Source: Gemmatimonadaceae bacterium (GTDB lineage Bacteria > Gemmatimonadota > Gemmatimonadetes > Gemmatimonadales > Gemmatimonadaceae). From it: a DNA stretch of 64,000 nt. The notes beneath the pieces are model-generated. The model did no database searches. It was not told where the DNA came from and worked only from the letters and a program-made list of their open reading frames with translations. Location: positions 38,695 to 102,694 of the forward strand of contig DASUHB010000067.1 of NCBI GenBank assembly GCA_036273715.1, in the 5' to 3' direction. The translations under genes and the position numbers were made by a program. Below are positions 17,037 to 24,886 of this stretch, piece by piece (position 1 is the first letter of the stretch; each line of letters begins with the position of its first letter).

Positions 17037-18740
17037 GTGGCGACACGACATGGTGAGCCGAGCGGGGTCGAGGACATCAAGGCGGCGAGCGACGGTCTGC
17101 GCGGATCGATCGGCGATGAGCTCGGGGATGGCGGCACGCACTTTTCCGAGACCGGCCGGCAGCTGCTCAAATTCCACGGCGCGTACGAGCAGGATGATCG
17201 CGACGAGCGCCGCGCGCGCAAGGACGTGGGCGGCGAGCCCGCGTACTCGTTCATGGTGCGCGCGAAGCTGCCCGGCGGCGTCTTGACCGGGCGCCAGTAT
17301 CAGGTGTTCGACGCGCTCGCCGGCCGCTACGGCAACGGCACGCTGCGCATCACGACGCGCCAGGACTTTCAGTTGCACGGCGTCATCAAAGGCGAGCTCA
17401 AGCCGGCCATCGCCGCCATCAACGCTGCGTTAGTCACCACCCTCGGCGCCTGCGGCGATGTGGTGCGCAACGTGATCGCGTGCCCGGCGCCAATCGAGGA
17501 TCCGCTGCGCGCGGAGGTGTTGGCCATTGCCGGACGGTTGTCGGCACACCTGCTGCCGTCGACACGGGCGTATCACGAGATCTGGCTGGACGGCGAGCGC
17601 ATCCCCGATGCCGGCGACGAGCGTCCGATCGATCCGTTGTACGGCACGCGGTACTTGCCGCGGAAGTTCAAGATCGGATTCGGCTTTCCCGACGACAACT
17701 GCTCCGATGTGCACAGCAACGACCTTGGCTTTCTGACGCTGCGCACCGGCAACGCATTGGAGGGTTTCGATGTGCTCGTGGGCGGCGGCCTCGGTGCGAC
17801 GCACGGCAAGCCCGAGACCTACCCGCGGCTTGCATCGCCGCTGGCGTTCGTTAGGCGCGAAGAGCTCTGCCGGGTGAGCGAAGCCGTGGTCGCCGTGCAC
17901 CGGGACTACGGCGATCGCTCGAATCGCCGTCACGCGCGGCTCAAGTACGTGATCGACGATCACGGTCTGCCGTGGTTCCGCGCGCGGGTCGAGGAGGCAG
18001 TCGGTCACGAGCTCGAGCCTCCGCGCAACGTCGACGTCACCGACATCCACGATCATCTCGGCTGGCACCGCCAGGAGGATGGCTGGTGGTTCTACGGCAT
18101 GTACGTGGAGAACGGCCGAATCCGGGACACCGAAGCGACGCGCTGGCGGACCGCGTTGCGAGACATCGTCACGCGCGTGCGACCGGAGGTCGGCGTTCGG
18201 CTGACGCCGCAGCAGAACGTGCTCATCACCGGGATCGACGAGCGGCGCCGGCCGCTGGTCGAACGCATTCTCGCCGACCACGGCGTGCCCGAGGCGGCGC
18301 GGCTGACGCCGGTTAGGCGTTGGGCAATGGCGTGTCCGGCGCTGCCGACGTGCGGGCTCGCGCTGGCCGAATCGGAGCGCGCGCTCCCGGACGTCCTCAC
18401 GTCACTCGAGCGCGAGCTCGAACGGTTGGGCATTCCCGACGCGCACCTGACCGTGCGGATGACCGGCTGCCCCAACGGTTGCGCACGCCCGTACACGGCC
18501 GACCTGGCGTTCGTGGGCCGGTCGGCAGACCGATACACCGTCTACGTGGGCGGCACCATGCTCGGGACTCGGCTCGGCGTCCAGTACGCCGATCTGGTGC
18601 GGCGCGCGGACCTCGTCGCCGTCCTCCTGCCGCTGCTCGAGCGCTATCGCGCCGAACGGCTGCCTAACGAGAACTTCGGCGACTACGTGCATCGCGTCGG
18701 CGTCGAGCCGGTCGGCGCGCGCGCGCGGGCGGAGCGATGA
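17037..18740 (+). CDS. cysI: Assimilatory sulfite reductase hemoprotein
   Basis: A 567-residue siroheme/4Fe-4S enzyme reducing sulfite to sulfide. Family blocks run in order: LLKFHGAYEQDDRD, YSFMVRAKLPGG, GNGTLRITTRQDFQLHG, the cofactor-binding GDVVRNVIACPAP, KFKIGF, and LTPQQNVLITGI. The cluster cysteines are in ACPALPTCG (about 434 and 440) and TGCPNGCARPY (about 479 and 483), matching sulfite rather than nitrite reductases. GTG at 17037 is preceded by an excellent ribosome-binding site (AGGAGAG). No CysJ flavoprotein is encoded nearby, so the electron donor is another protein, perhaps ferredoxin. The stop overlaps the cysH start (ATGA). Likely controlled by the cysteine leader upstream. 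Confidence 0.94.
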   Translation: MATRHGEPSGVEDIKAASDGLRGSIGDELGDGGTHFSETGRQLLKFHGAYEQDDRDERRARKDVGGEPAYSFMVRAKLPGGVLTGRQYQVFDALAGRYGNGTLRITTRQDFQLHGVIKGELKPAIAAINAALVTTLGACGDVVRNVIACPAPIEDPLRAEVLAIAGRLSAHLLPSTRAYHEIWLDGERIPDAGDERPIDPLYGTRYLPRKFKIGFGFPDDNCSDVHSNDLGFLTLRTGNALEGFDVLVGGGLGATHGKPETYPRLASPLAFVRREELCRVSEAVVAVHRDYGDRSNRRHARLKYVIDDHGLPWFRARVEEAVGHELEPPRNVDVTDIHDHLGWHRQEDGWWFYGMYVENGRIRDTEATRWRTALRDIVTRVRPEVGVRLTPQQNVLITGIDERRRPLVERILADHGVPEAARLTPVRRWAMACPALPTCGLALAESERALPDVLTSLERELERLGIPDAHLTVRMTGCPNGCARPYTADLAFVGRSADRYTVYVGGTMLGTRLGVQYADLVRRADLVAVLLPLLERYRAERLPNENFGDYVHRVGVEPVGARARAER

Positions 18741-19420
18741 GCCGCCCGGCGCATCTCCACGGCGACGCCGCGGCGCTGCTTGCGTTCGTCGCGCGCGCGT
18801 ACCGCGGACGCGTCGCGCTCAGCGCAAGCTTTGGCGGCGGCGGCGTGGTGCTCGCGCACATGCTCCGCGAGATCGACCCGGATGTGCCGGTGCTGTTCCT
18901 CGACACGGGCTTCCATTTTCCCGAGACGCTCGAGTTCAAGCGGCGCTTCGCCCAACGGTATGATCTGCGGGTGGTCGATCTCGTGTCGAAACCGGAGGCC
19001 ACGCCGCCCGACCTGTATCGCACGAATCCGGACGAATGCTGCCGCGTCCGGAAAGTCGAGCCGATGCGACGCGCGCTCGCGAGCTTCGACGTGTGGGTCA
19101 CCGCGCTGCGCCGCGAGCAGTCGGATCTGCGCCGCGCGATCCGGCTCGTCGAGCCGCAGGAGATCGATGGGCGAACGGTGCTCAAGGTGATGCCGTTGGC
19201 GCACTGGACGAGGCGCGACGTGCAGCAATATCTCGAGACACACGGCGTCCCGTCGCATCCGTTGCTCGAGCGCGGGTATGCGAGCATCGGATGCTGGCCG
19301 TGCACGCGCCCAACGGCGCATGGCGAGACGGAGCGCGCGGGCCGGTGGAGCGGCACGGGGAAGACCGAATGCGGCCTGCACCCGTTTGCGAAGCGCCCGG
19401 GGCCGTCCGATGCCGCGTGA
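18737..19420 (+). CDS. cysH: Adenylyl-sulfate / phosphoadenylyl-sulfate reductase
   Basis: A 227-residue cytoplasmic reductase that makes sulfite from activated sulfate with thioredoxin. The nucleotide-binding start is LSASFGGGGV, then LFLDTGFHFPET, typical of the PP-loop family. The 4Fe-4S cysteines of the APS-specific bacterial class are present: the pair in DECCRVRKVEP (about 101-102) and CWPC (about 185-188), followed by the catalytic-tail motif TECGLH. Presence of both Cys pairs suggests APS as substrate, not PAPS. It overlaps cysI by 4 bp and ends the operon. ATP sulfurylase is not in the window. Confidence 0.92.
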   Translation: MSRPAHLHGDAAALLAFVARAYRGRVALSASFGGGGVVLAHMLREIDPDVPVLFLDTGFHFPETLEFKRRFAQRYDLRVVDLVSKPEATPPDLYRTNPDECCRVRKVEPMRRALASFDVWVTALRREQSDLRRAIRLVEPQEIDGRTVLKVMPLAHWTRRDVQQYLETHGVPSHPLLERGYASIGCWPCTRPTAHGETERAGRWSGTGKTECGLHPFAKRPGPSDAA

Positions 19421-19428
19421 ACCTCCGC

Positions 19429-20622
19429 CTAACGCAACGGACGGAAGAACGCCCGGATGTCGTCCACGAGCAGCTCGGGCTCCTCGAGCGCCGCGAAGTG
19501 CCCGCCGCGCGGCATCCTGGTCCATCGCGCCACATCGAAGAACCGCTCGGCCCATTCGCGCGGCGGACTCGACAAGTCCTGCGGAAAGAGCGCAAATGCC
19601 GCGGGCACGCGCTGCGGTCCATCCGGTGCGCCCGATGTCGCGAGCTGCGTTTGATCGATGTGCGCGATGTCGGAGTACGGCGCGAACGACGAATTGATCG
19701 TCTGCGTCACCCAATAGAGCGTCACGTTCGCCAGCAGCTCGTCGCGCGTGAATCGCGACTCGACATCGCCATGGCAATCGCTCCACCGCCGGAACTTCTC
19801 GATGATCCACGCGGCCAAACCCGCCGGCGAGTCGTTGAGTCCGACGGCGAGCGCCTGTGGCTGCCCGCCCTGGACTAACGCATAACCGCCCTGCGTCCGT
19901 CCGAATCTCGCGATGCCCTCGAGGTATTTCTTCTCGTCGGCGCTGGGATCGGACGGCGGCGTGAATGCGTGATAGAACGGGACGTCCGTGAGATGGATCC
20001 CGATCACCGCGTCGGCGTGCGCGCGCGCGAGCAGGTCGGTCACAGTACTGCCCCAGTCGCCGCCGTGCGCCGCGAATCGTTCGTAGCCGAGGACGTTCGT
20101 CATGAGCTCGTGCCACATGTCGCCGACGCGGAAGATCACCCCGTCGCCGCTGGGTCGCCCGGAGAATCCGTAGCCGGGCAGGCTCGGCGCGACGACATCG
20201 AATGCGTCGGCGGGATCGCCCCCGTGCGCTGCCGGATCGGTGAGCATCGGGATGATCTTGGCGAACCGCAGCACGGAGTCCGGGAAGCCGTGCGTCAGCA
20301 CGATCGGCAGCGGATCGGGTCCGCGACCGCGCTCGTGGATGAAATGGATGGCGGCCCCGCCGACCGTCGCGCGGAAATTGCCGAACCGGTTCATGGCGGC
20401 TTCGTGCACGCGCCAATCGAAGCTCTCGCGCCAGTAGCGCACCAGCTCGCGCAGGTAGGCGACGTCGAAGCCGTAGCGCCAGCCGTCGTAGCCTAACGGT
20501 TCGATCCACCGCGTATGCATGAGCCGCGCACGCAGGTCGCCGAGCGTCGAGTCGGGAATGTGAATCTCGAACGCGCGCGGGTCGCGGACTGCTGAGCGCG
20601 CGGTGTGACCAGCTGCGTGCAT
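19429..20622 (-). CDS. Epoxide hydrolase, microsomal type (EHN + alpha/beta hydrolase)
   Basis: A 397-residue hydrolase. The N-terminal EHN domain reads FEIHIPDSTLGDLRARL and WRVHEAAMNRFGNF. The alpha/beta hydrolase core follows: oxyanion loop LTHGFPDSVLRF, PSLPGYGFSG, the nucleophile Asp in AAHGGDWGS, and the catalytic His in PRGGHFAALEEPE. This is the pattern of soluble bacterial relatives of microsomal epoxide hydrolase, opening epoxides to diols. No signal peptide, so cytoplasmic. The ATG at 20622 has GGGAGG upstream; the open frame continues a further 219 codons on the minus strand but that part overlaps the divergent amine oxidase and is not coding. Convergent with cysH, 8 bp apart. Confidence 0.9.
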   Translation of the reverse strand: MHAAGHTARSAVRDPRAFEIHIPDSTLGDLRARLMHTRWIEPLGYDGWRYGFDVAYLRELVRYWRESFDWRVHEAAMNRFGNFRATVGGAAIHFIHERGRGPDPLPIVLTHGFPDSVLRFAKIIPMLTDPAAHGGDPADAFDVVAPSLPGYGFSGRPSGDGVIFRVGDMWHELMTNVLGYERFAAHGGDWGSTVTDLLARAHADAVIGIHLTDVPFYHAFTPPSDPSADEKKYLEGIARFGRTQGGYALVQGGQPQALAVGLNDSPAGLAAWIIEKFRRWSDCHGDVESRFTRDELLANVTLYWVTQTINSSFAPYSDIAHIDQTQLATSGAPDGPQRVPAAFALFPQDLSSPPREWAERFFDVARWTRMPRGGHFAALEEPELLVDDIRAFFRPLR

Positions 20623-20916
20623 CGCCTCGCCCTCCCGAAGTCGGCATGAAACCCGGCAAATCGCCTGCCACCCATCGAGCCCGGGCCGTATTGTTGATCG
20701 AGCCCACGGGCCCGCCGCTGCGTTCGCTCGACGCGGGTGATGGACACGGCGCAGTGCAGGCTGACGAAAGAACCGACGACACGAGAATGACTGCCGACAG
20801 CGCGCGCGTAATTGCCTCCGCTCATCAATCTGAAACGCAGGCCAGGCGCAGACGACGCTCGATCGACGATCGCCGCATCGCGCGCGAGGCCGATCGGCAC
20901 GACCGGGCTCATCGGT

Positions 20917-22275
20917 ATGGTTAGCGCTCGCCGTCAGCGTCGCGACTTCGACGTCATCATCATCGGTGCGGGCGCGGCGGGTCTCGCTGCTGCGAACGTG
21001 CTCCTCGACAACGGGCTCGACGTTCTCGTGCTCGAGGCGCGGCGTCGCACCGGGGGGCGCATCGAGACGGCCGCGCTGCTGCCATCGGGCAGCCCGATCG
21101 AGCTTGGGGCGGAATTCCTGCATGGCGTGGCCGCTCCGATCCGCGAGATTGCACAGGAACATGACCTTCGCACGATCGATATTTCGGGTCAGCGATTCGA
21201 GCACACGACGCACGGGGTGCGCGTCGCGCGCGATTACACGGCGCGCCTCGACCGTGTGCTCGGCCGCCTCGACGCGCATCGCACGCCGGATCGTTCGTTC
21301 GCGGACGCGATGCGCGCGAATCGCGGGTCGCTGCGGGCGTCAGACCGGTCGCTGGCGACGCGCTACGTGGAGGGATTCGAGGCTGCCGACGCGACGCTGA
21401 TCAGCGAGCGCTGGCTCGCGGCGGCGCGTGCGCCGGGACGCGACGCGCGGGAGTCGCGGATCGGCCGGCTGGTGGACGGCTACGGCGCGCTCATCGATGT
21501 CCTCGCCCAACCGTTAGGCGCTCGGGTGCGCCTCGGCGCCGTCGTCTCGGCCGTGCGATGGGGGCCGGGGCACGTCGAAGTCGTGTCCGGCGGCGCCGGC
21601 CGGCGGATCCGCACGGACGCGGCGCGCGCGGCGCTCGTCACCGTTCCGTTAGGCGTGCTGCAGGCGCCGGCCGGAGCGCCGGGCGCCATCCGCTTCGACC
21701 CGCCCGCGCCGGCGCTCGACCGGAGCGCCGCGTTGGGCATCATGGGCCCCGTGCACCGCGTCGTCTACCGCTTCGCCGATCCGTTCTGGCTGGAGCCGGC
21801 GTTCGCGCGACGGTTAGGCGCACCGCCGCTCGATCGCATGTCCTTCCTGCAGTCGCGCCGGCCGCTTCCGTTTCAGGTGTGGTGGACCACGTATCCGGTG
21901 ACGTCGCCGCTCCTCGTGGCGTGGCGCGGCGGGTCGCAGGCGGCGCGCCTCGCGCGACAATCCACGCGCACGCTCGAGCGGCTCGGCCTCGAGTCGCTCG
22001 CCTCGATCTTTCGCATGACGCCGGCGCGCCTGGCCGCGCGCCTCGTGCGCGCCTATTACCGCGACTGGCTCACCGATCCGTTCTCACGCGGTGCGTACTC
22101 GTATGCGCGCGTCGGCGGCGCCCGCATGGCCGGCCGTCTGGCCCGACCCATTTCGCACACGATCTGGTATGCCGGCGAAGCCGCGCATACGGCCGCGAGT
22201 ACCGGTACGGTGCACGGCGCGATCGCGTCCGGCCAACGCGCAGCGCGCGAGATCGTCGAGCTCGTCCATGGCTGA
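20917..22275 (+). CDS. Flavin-containing amine oxidase
   Basis: A 452-residue FAD enzyme of the monoamine/polyamine oxidase family. The dinucleotide-binding start is DVIIIGAGAAGLAAANVLL, followed by LEARRRTGGRIET, the standard FAD-contact block. The substrate-binding middle is variable. Near the C-terminus, WYAGEAAHTAASTGTVHGAIASGQRAA is the second FAD-binding signature (its start GEAAH matches GE.T in relatives). It probably oxidises a primary or secondary amine with O2. No signal peptide. ATG 20917 is directly before the Rossmann strand; an earlier ATG at 20812 adds residues unlike the family. Divergent from the epoxide hydrolase; four GTTAGGC/GCCTAAC copies occur around and within it. Confidence 0.88.
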   Translation: MVSARRQRRDFDVIIIGAGAAGLAAANVLLDNGLDVLVLEARRRTGGRIETAALLPSGSPIELGAEFLHGVAAPIREIAQEHDLRTIDISGQRFEHTTHGVRVARDYTARLDRVLGRLDAHRTPDRSFADAMRANRGSLRASDRSLATRYVEGFEAADATLISERWLAAARAPGRDARESRIGRLVDGYGALIDVLAQPLGARVRLGAVVSAVRWGPGHVEVVSGGAGRRIRTDAARAALVTVPLGVLQAPAGAPGAIRFDPPAPALDRSAALGIMGPVHRVVYRFADPFWLEPAFARRLGAPPLDRMSFLQSRRPLPFQVWWTTYPVTSPLLVAWRGGSQAARLARQSTRTLERLGLESLASIFRMTPARLAARLVRAYYRDWLTDPFSRGAYSYARVGGARMAGRLARPISHTIWYAGEAAHTAASTGTVHGAIASGQRAAREIVELVHG

Positions 22276-22380
22276 CGGGCGGCCCCAGCCATAGACCCAT
22301 CGATCCGGCGGACGAAACCGTATCACGTACGTGGGAGGCACGGTCACGCACGTTCACACGCACGACGCTTTGGAGGTTTC

Positions 22381-22773
22381 ATGAAGAGCATGCGCACGGT
22401 ACTGATCGGCGTGGCCCTCACGATGGGGATCGCGACGGGTGCGATCGCCCAGGGGGGCGGTGGCGGAGGCGGTAGAGGACGAGGCGGCGGAATGATGGCA
22501 ATGCTCATGAACGGCATCGCGCTCACCGACTCCGAGCAGAGCCAGGTCAAGGCCATCGAGGACAAGTACGCGCCGCAGATGCAGGAGTTCAGACAGAAGA
22601 TGCGCGACGCCCGGCAAAATGGGACACCCATGGATTCGGCGTCGATGCAGCAGATGCGCGATCTGGGCAAGAAGGAGCGCGACGAGATCCGTGCCGTGCT
22701 CACGCCGGATCAGCAGGCGAAGTTCGACGACAACATCAAGCAGATGATGGCGCGGCGGCCAAGCGGTCATTGA
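22381..22773 (+). CDS. Spy/CpxP-like periplasmic protein
   Basis: A 130-residue exported protein. The signal peptide ends at AIAQG, followed by a glycine/arginine run (about residues 25-37) and Met-rich segment. The mature part is helical with ALTDSEQSQVKAIEDKY and VLTPDQQAKFDDNI, the two LTxxQ-like motifs of the Spy/CpxP/heavy-metal-resistor group. Such proteins act as envelope chaperones or metal-binding stress factors. A strong ribosome-binding site (GGAGG) sits 5 bases before the ATG. Single gene with its own terminator. Confidence 0.82.
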   Translation: MKSMRTVLIGVALTMGIATGAIAQGGGGGGGRGRGGGMMAMLMNGIALTDSEQSQVKAIEDKYAPQMQEFRQKMRDARQNGTPMDSASMQQMRDLGKKERDEIRAVLTPDQQAKFDDNIKQMMARRPSGH

Positions 22774-22789
22774 GGCCGCGCACGATCGA

Positions 22790-22825
22790 ACGGGCCCATC
22801 GCGCAGCGCGGTGGGCCCGTTTTTT
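22790..22825 (+). terminator. Intrinsic terminator after the Spy-like gene
   Basis: A stem CGGGCCCA (22791-22798) pairs with 22812-22819 and is followed by six T residues. The loop contains a further GCGC pairing. It lies 17 bases beyond the stop codon. Confidence 0.88.
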
Positions 22826-22984
22826 GTATGCGGGCTGCCGCCTGTGTGCCTAACCGGCCTGAGCCGTGTGGCACCTTTCACCGCGCCCGGCCGTTCACGA
22901 CAGTGTGGAGCAGCGCGCACGGGCGGTCGACCCGTCGGACACGCGCTGATGACCGATCTTTTTCGACTGCAACGGAGACCAGCA

Positions 22985-23503
22985 GTGACCACACCACGAA
23001 TTACGAATGCGGCCGGCAACAACCCCGAGGTCTATCGGGGCCTTGTGATGCTCTCGAACGCCGCCGCCAAACTCGGCGTGCCGCGGACCACGCTGCTCAT
23101 GGTGAGTCTGCGCGCGAGTCAGATCAACGGATGCAGCTTCTGCGTCGACATGCACTGGCGCGAGCTGCGTGATGAAGGCGAACCGGACGAGAAGGTCTTC
23201 GCCGTCGCGGCGTGGCGTGAGACGCCCTATTTCACGGACGCCGAGCGCGCCGCGCTCGCGCTGACGGAAGCGGGCACGCGGCTCGCCGATCGCGCGGACG
23301 CCGTCCCCGATGAGCTGTGGAACGAGGCAGCGCAGTACTACGACGAAAAGGGCTTGACTGCGTTGGTCATCGCGATCGCCGCGATCAATACCTGGAACCG
23401 CCTCAACGTCATGACGCGGCAGGCGGCCGGCGAGGCATCGAAGGCCGCGGCCGAGGCGTCGGCGAAGGCGGCGCATGCGCTGGCGGGCGCCGGAGCGCGT
23501 TAG
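22985..23503 (+). CDS. AhpD-like carboxymuconolactone decarboxylase family protein
   Basis: A 172-residue protein. The family core is GLVMLSNAAAK and SQINGCSFCVDMHWRELR, with the redox CxxC pair and histidine of AhpD-type peroxidase partners, then LALTEAGTRL and AIAAINTWNRLNV. It probably works as an alkylhydroperoxidase-like enzyme in the cytoplasm. The C-terminal 25 residues are Ala/Lys-rich and low in complexity. I chose GTG at 22985 because TTPRIT is how relatives begin, with GGAG upstream; an ATG at 22949 would add 12 residues. Confidence 0.85.
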   Translation: MTTPRITNAAGNNPEVYRGLVMLSNAAAKLGVPRTTLLMVSLRASQINGCSFCVDMHWRELRDEGEPDEKVFAVAAWRETPYFTDAERAALALTEAGTRLADRADAVPDELWNEAAQYYDEKGLTALVIAIAAINTWNRLNVMTRQAAGEASKAAAEASAKAAHALAGAGAR

Positions 23504-23514
23504 GCAAGGCCGGA

Positions 23515-23542
23515 GGGAAGCGCGTGCTCGCGCGCGCTTCCC
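23515..23542. terminator. Hairpin between convergent genes
   Basis: A 10-bp stem GGGAAGCGCG (23515-23524) pairing with 23533-23542 lies in the 45-bp gap between the convergent AhpD-like and permease genes. It lacks a T-run and may serve both strands. Confidence 0.6.
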
Positions 23543-23548
23543 CATCGA

Positions 23549-24886
23549 TCACGCGTCGGGCGGGGCGGCGACGGACACGCGCGTATACGCGCGCCACACG
23601 AAGAAGAACGGCACGCCGATGGCGGTGACGGTTAGGCCCAACGCCGCCCGCCCCGGCTGCGTCACGATGGTGTTGATGACCACGGCGGCCGCGGCCAGGA
23701 CGAACAACAACGGCGTGATCGGATAGCCCGGCACGCGGAACGGACGCGGGGCGTTCGGCTGCTTCCGCCGATAGACGAAGATCGCGACGCCGCCTAACGC
23801 ATAGAAGATCCAGCCGACGAACACCACGTACGTGAAGAGCTGCTCGAAGGTGCCGGTCGCGGCGAGGAGCATCGCCCACACCGAGCACACCACCACCGCG
23901 TTCGCCGGCGTGCCGTACCGCGGGTGCACCTCGGCCAACTTCCGGATGAAAACGCCGTCGCGCGCCATGGAGTAGTAGAGCCGCGGCGCCGTCAGCGCGA
24001 TGCCGTTGGCCGCGCTGAACATCGACACCAGAATGATCGCGGCGATGACTTTGCCGGCGACCGGCCCGAGCAGCGCGCCAACGGCGTCCGCCGCAATGCG
24101 CGTGCTCTGCGATGCGCGCACCGGGCCGAGCGCTGCGATGTATCCGAGATTGGCAAGAATGTAAATCCCGATGAGACACGCGGTGCCGAAGATGATGCCG
24201 CGCGGAAACGTGCGCTGCGGGTCCCGCGTCTCGCCGGCCGAGAACGTCGCGTACTGCCACCCCTCGTACGCCCACAAGACGCCGATCATCGCGGTGGCGA
24301 ACATCGAGAAGGACACGTGCGCGGGCGGCGCCGCCGTCGCCGGAGCGCCGCCGCCTCCGTGCGTTCCGCTCAGGAGCAGGACCGCTCCCATGACGACTAA
24401 CGCAGTTGCCTTGAGCCCGGTTGTCCAGTTCTGTACATCGGCGCTCTGCCGCGTGCCGCGCACGTTGAGCGCCATCGTCGCCGCGATCATCAGCACCGAA
24501 ATCACCTTCGCCATTGCGGGCGAAAGCGGCACGATCTGTCCGAGATAGCTGCTGAACGCGACGGCGAGTGTGGCGCACGATCCGCTCGCGATGACCAGCA
24601 GCGCGGTCCACCCGTACAGAAACGCAGGCAGCTCGCCGAACGCATCGCGGATGTAGACGTACAGGCCGCCGGCATCGGGGTTCATCGCGCCCATCTCGCC
24701 ATAGGTGAGCGCGCCGAGCAGCGACAGGATGCCGGCAACCAGCCACACGAGCAGTGCGACGCTCACGCTGCCGCCGGCCTGTTGCAGTGTGGTCGCCGGC
24801 ACGATGAAGATGCCGGAGCCGATGACGGTCCCGATGACGATGAGGACGAGGTCCGTGAGTCCGAGCGTACGCCTGAGCTCAGTCAT
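23549..24886 (-). CDS. APC-family amino acid permease (LAT-like)
   Basis: A 445-residue inner-membrane transporter with about 12 hydrophobic segments. It starts LGLTDLVLIVIGTVIGSGIFIVPA, the first-helix signature of APC amino acid permeases with the unwound GSGIF substrate site, and continues with GALTYGEMGAMNPDAGGLYVYIRDAFG. Proton-coupled uptake or exchange of amino acids is expected; the substrate is not determinable. Its start lies exactly at the stop of the S9 peptidase gene upstream on the same strand, so import of free amino acids may be coupled to peptide breakdown by the neighbouring peptidases. Confidence 0.9.
   Translation of the reverse strand: MTELRRTLGLTDLVLIVIGTVIGSGIFIVPATTLQQAGGSVSVALLVWLVAGILSLLGALTYGEMGAMNPDAGGLYVYIRDAFGELPAFLYGWTALLVIASGSCATLAVAFSSYLGQIVPLSPAMAKVISVLMIAATMALNVRGTRQSADVQNWTTGLKATALVVMGAVLLLSGTHGGGGAPATAAPPAHVSFSMFATAMIGVLWAYEGWQYATFSAGETRDPQRTFPRGIIFGTACLIGIYILANLGYIAALGPVRASQSTRIAADAVGALLGPVAGKVIAAIILVSMFSAANGIALTAPRLYYSMARDGVFIRKLAEVHPRYGTPANAVVVCSVWAMLLAATGTFEQLFTYVVFVGWIFYALGGVAIFVYRRKQPNAPRPFRVPGYPITPLLFVLAAAAVVINTIVTQPGRAALGLTVTAIGVPFFFVWRAYTRVSVAAPPDA

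Noticed and set aside
16585..17046. Overlapping open frames on both strands across the repeat and cys leader
   Set aside because: They run through the inverted repeat, promoter and terminator, have no ribosome-binding site and no recognisable domain. Only the short Cys-rich frame at 16843-16944 has a contextual case.
20623..21279. Minus-strand extension of the epoxide hydrolase frame
   Set aside because: It lies opposite the FAD-binding domain of the amine oxidase, whose motifs are unmistakable; open minus frames are common at this G+C.
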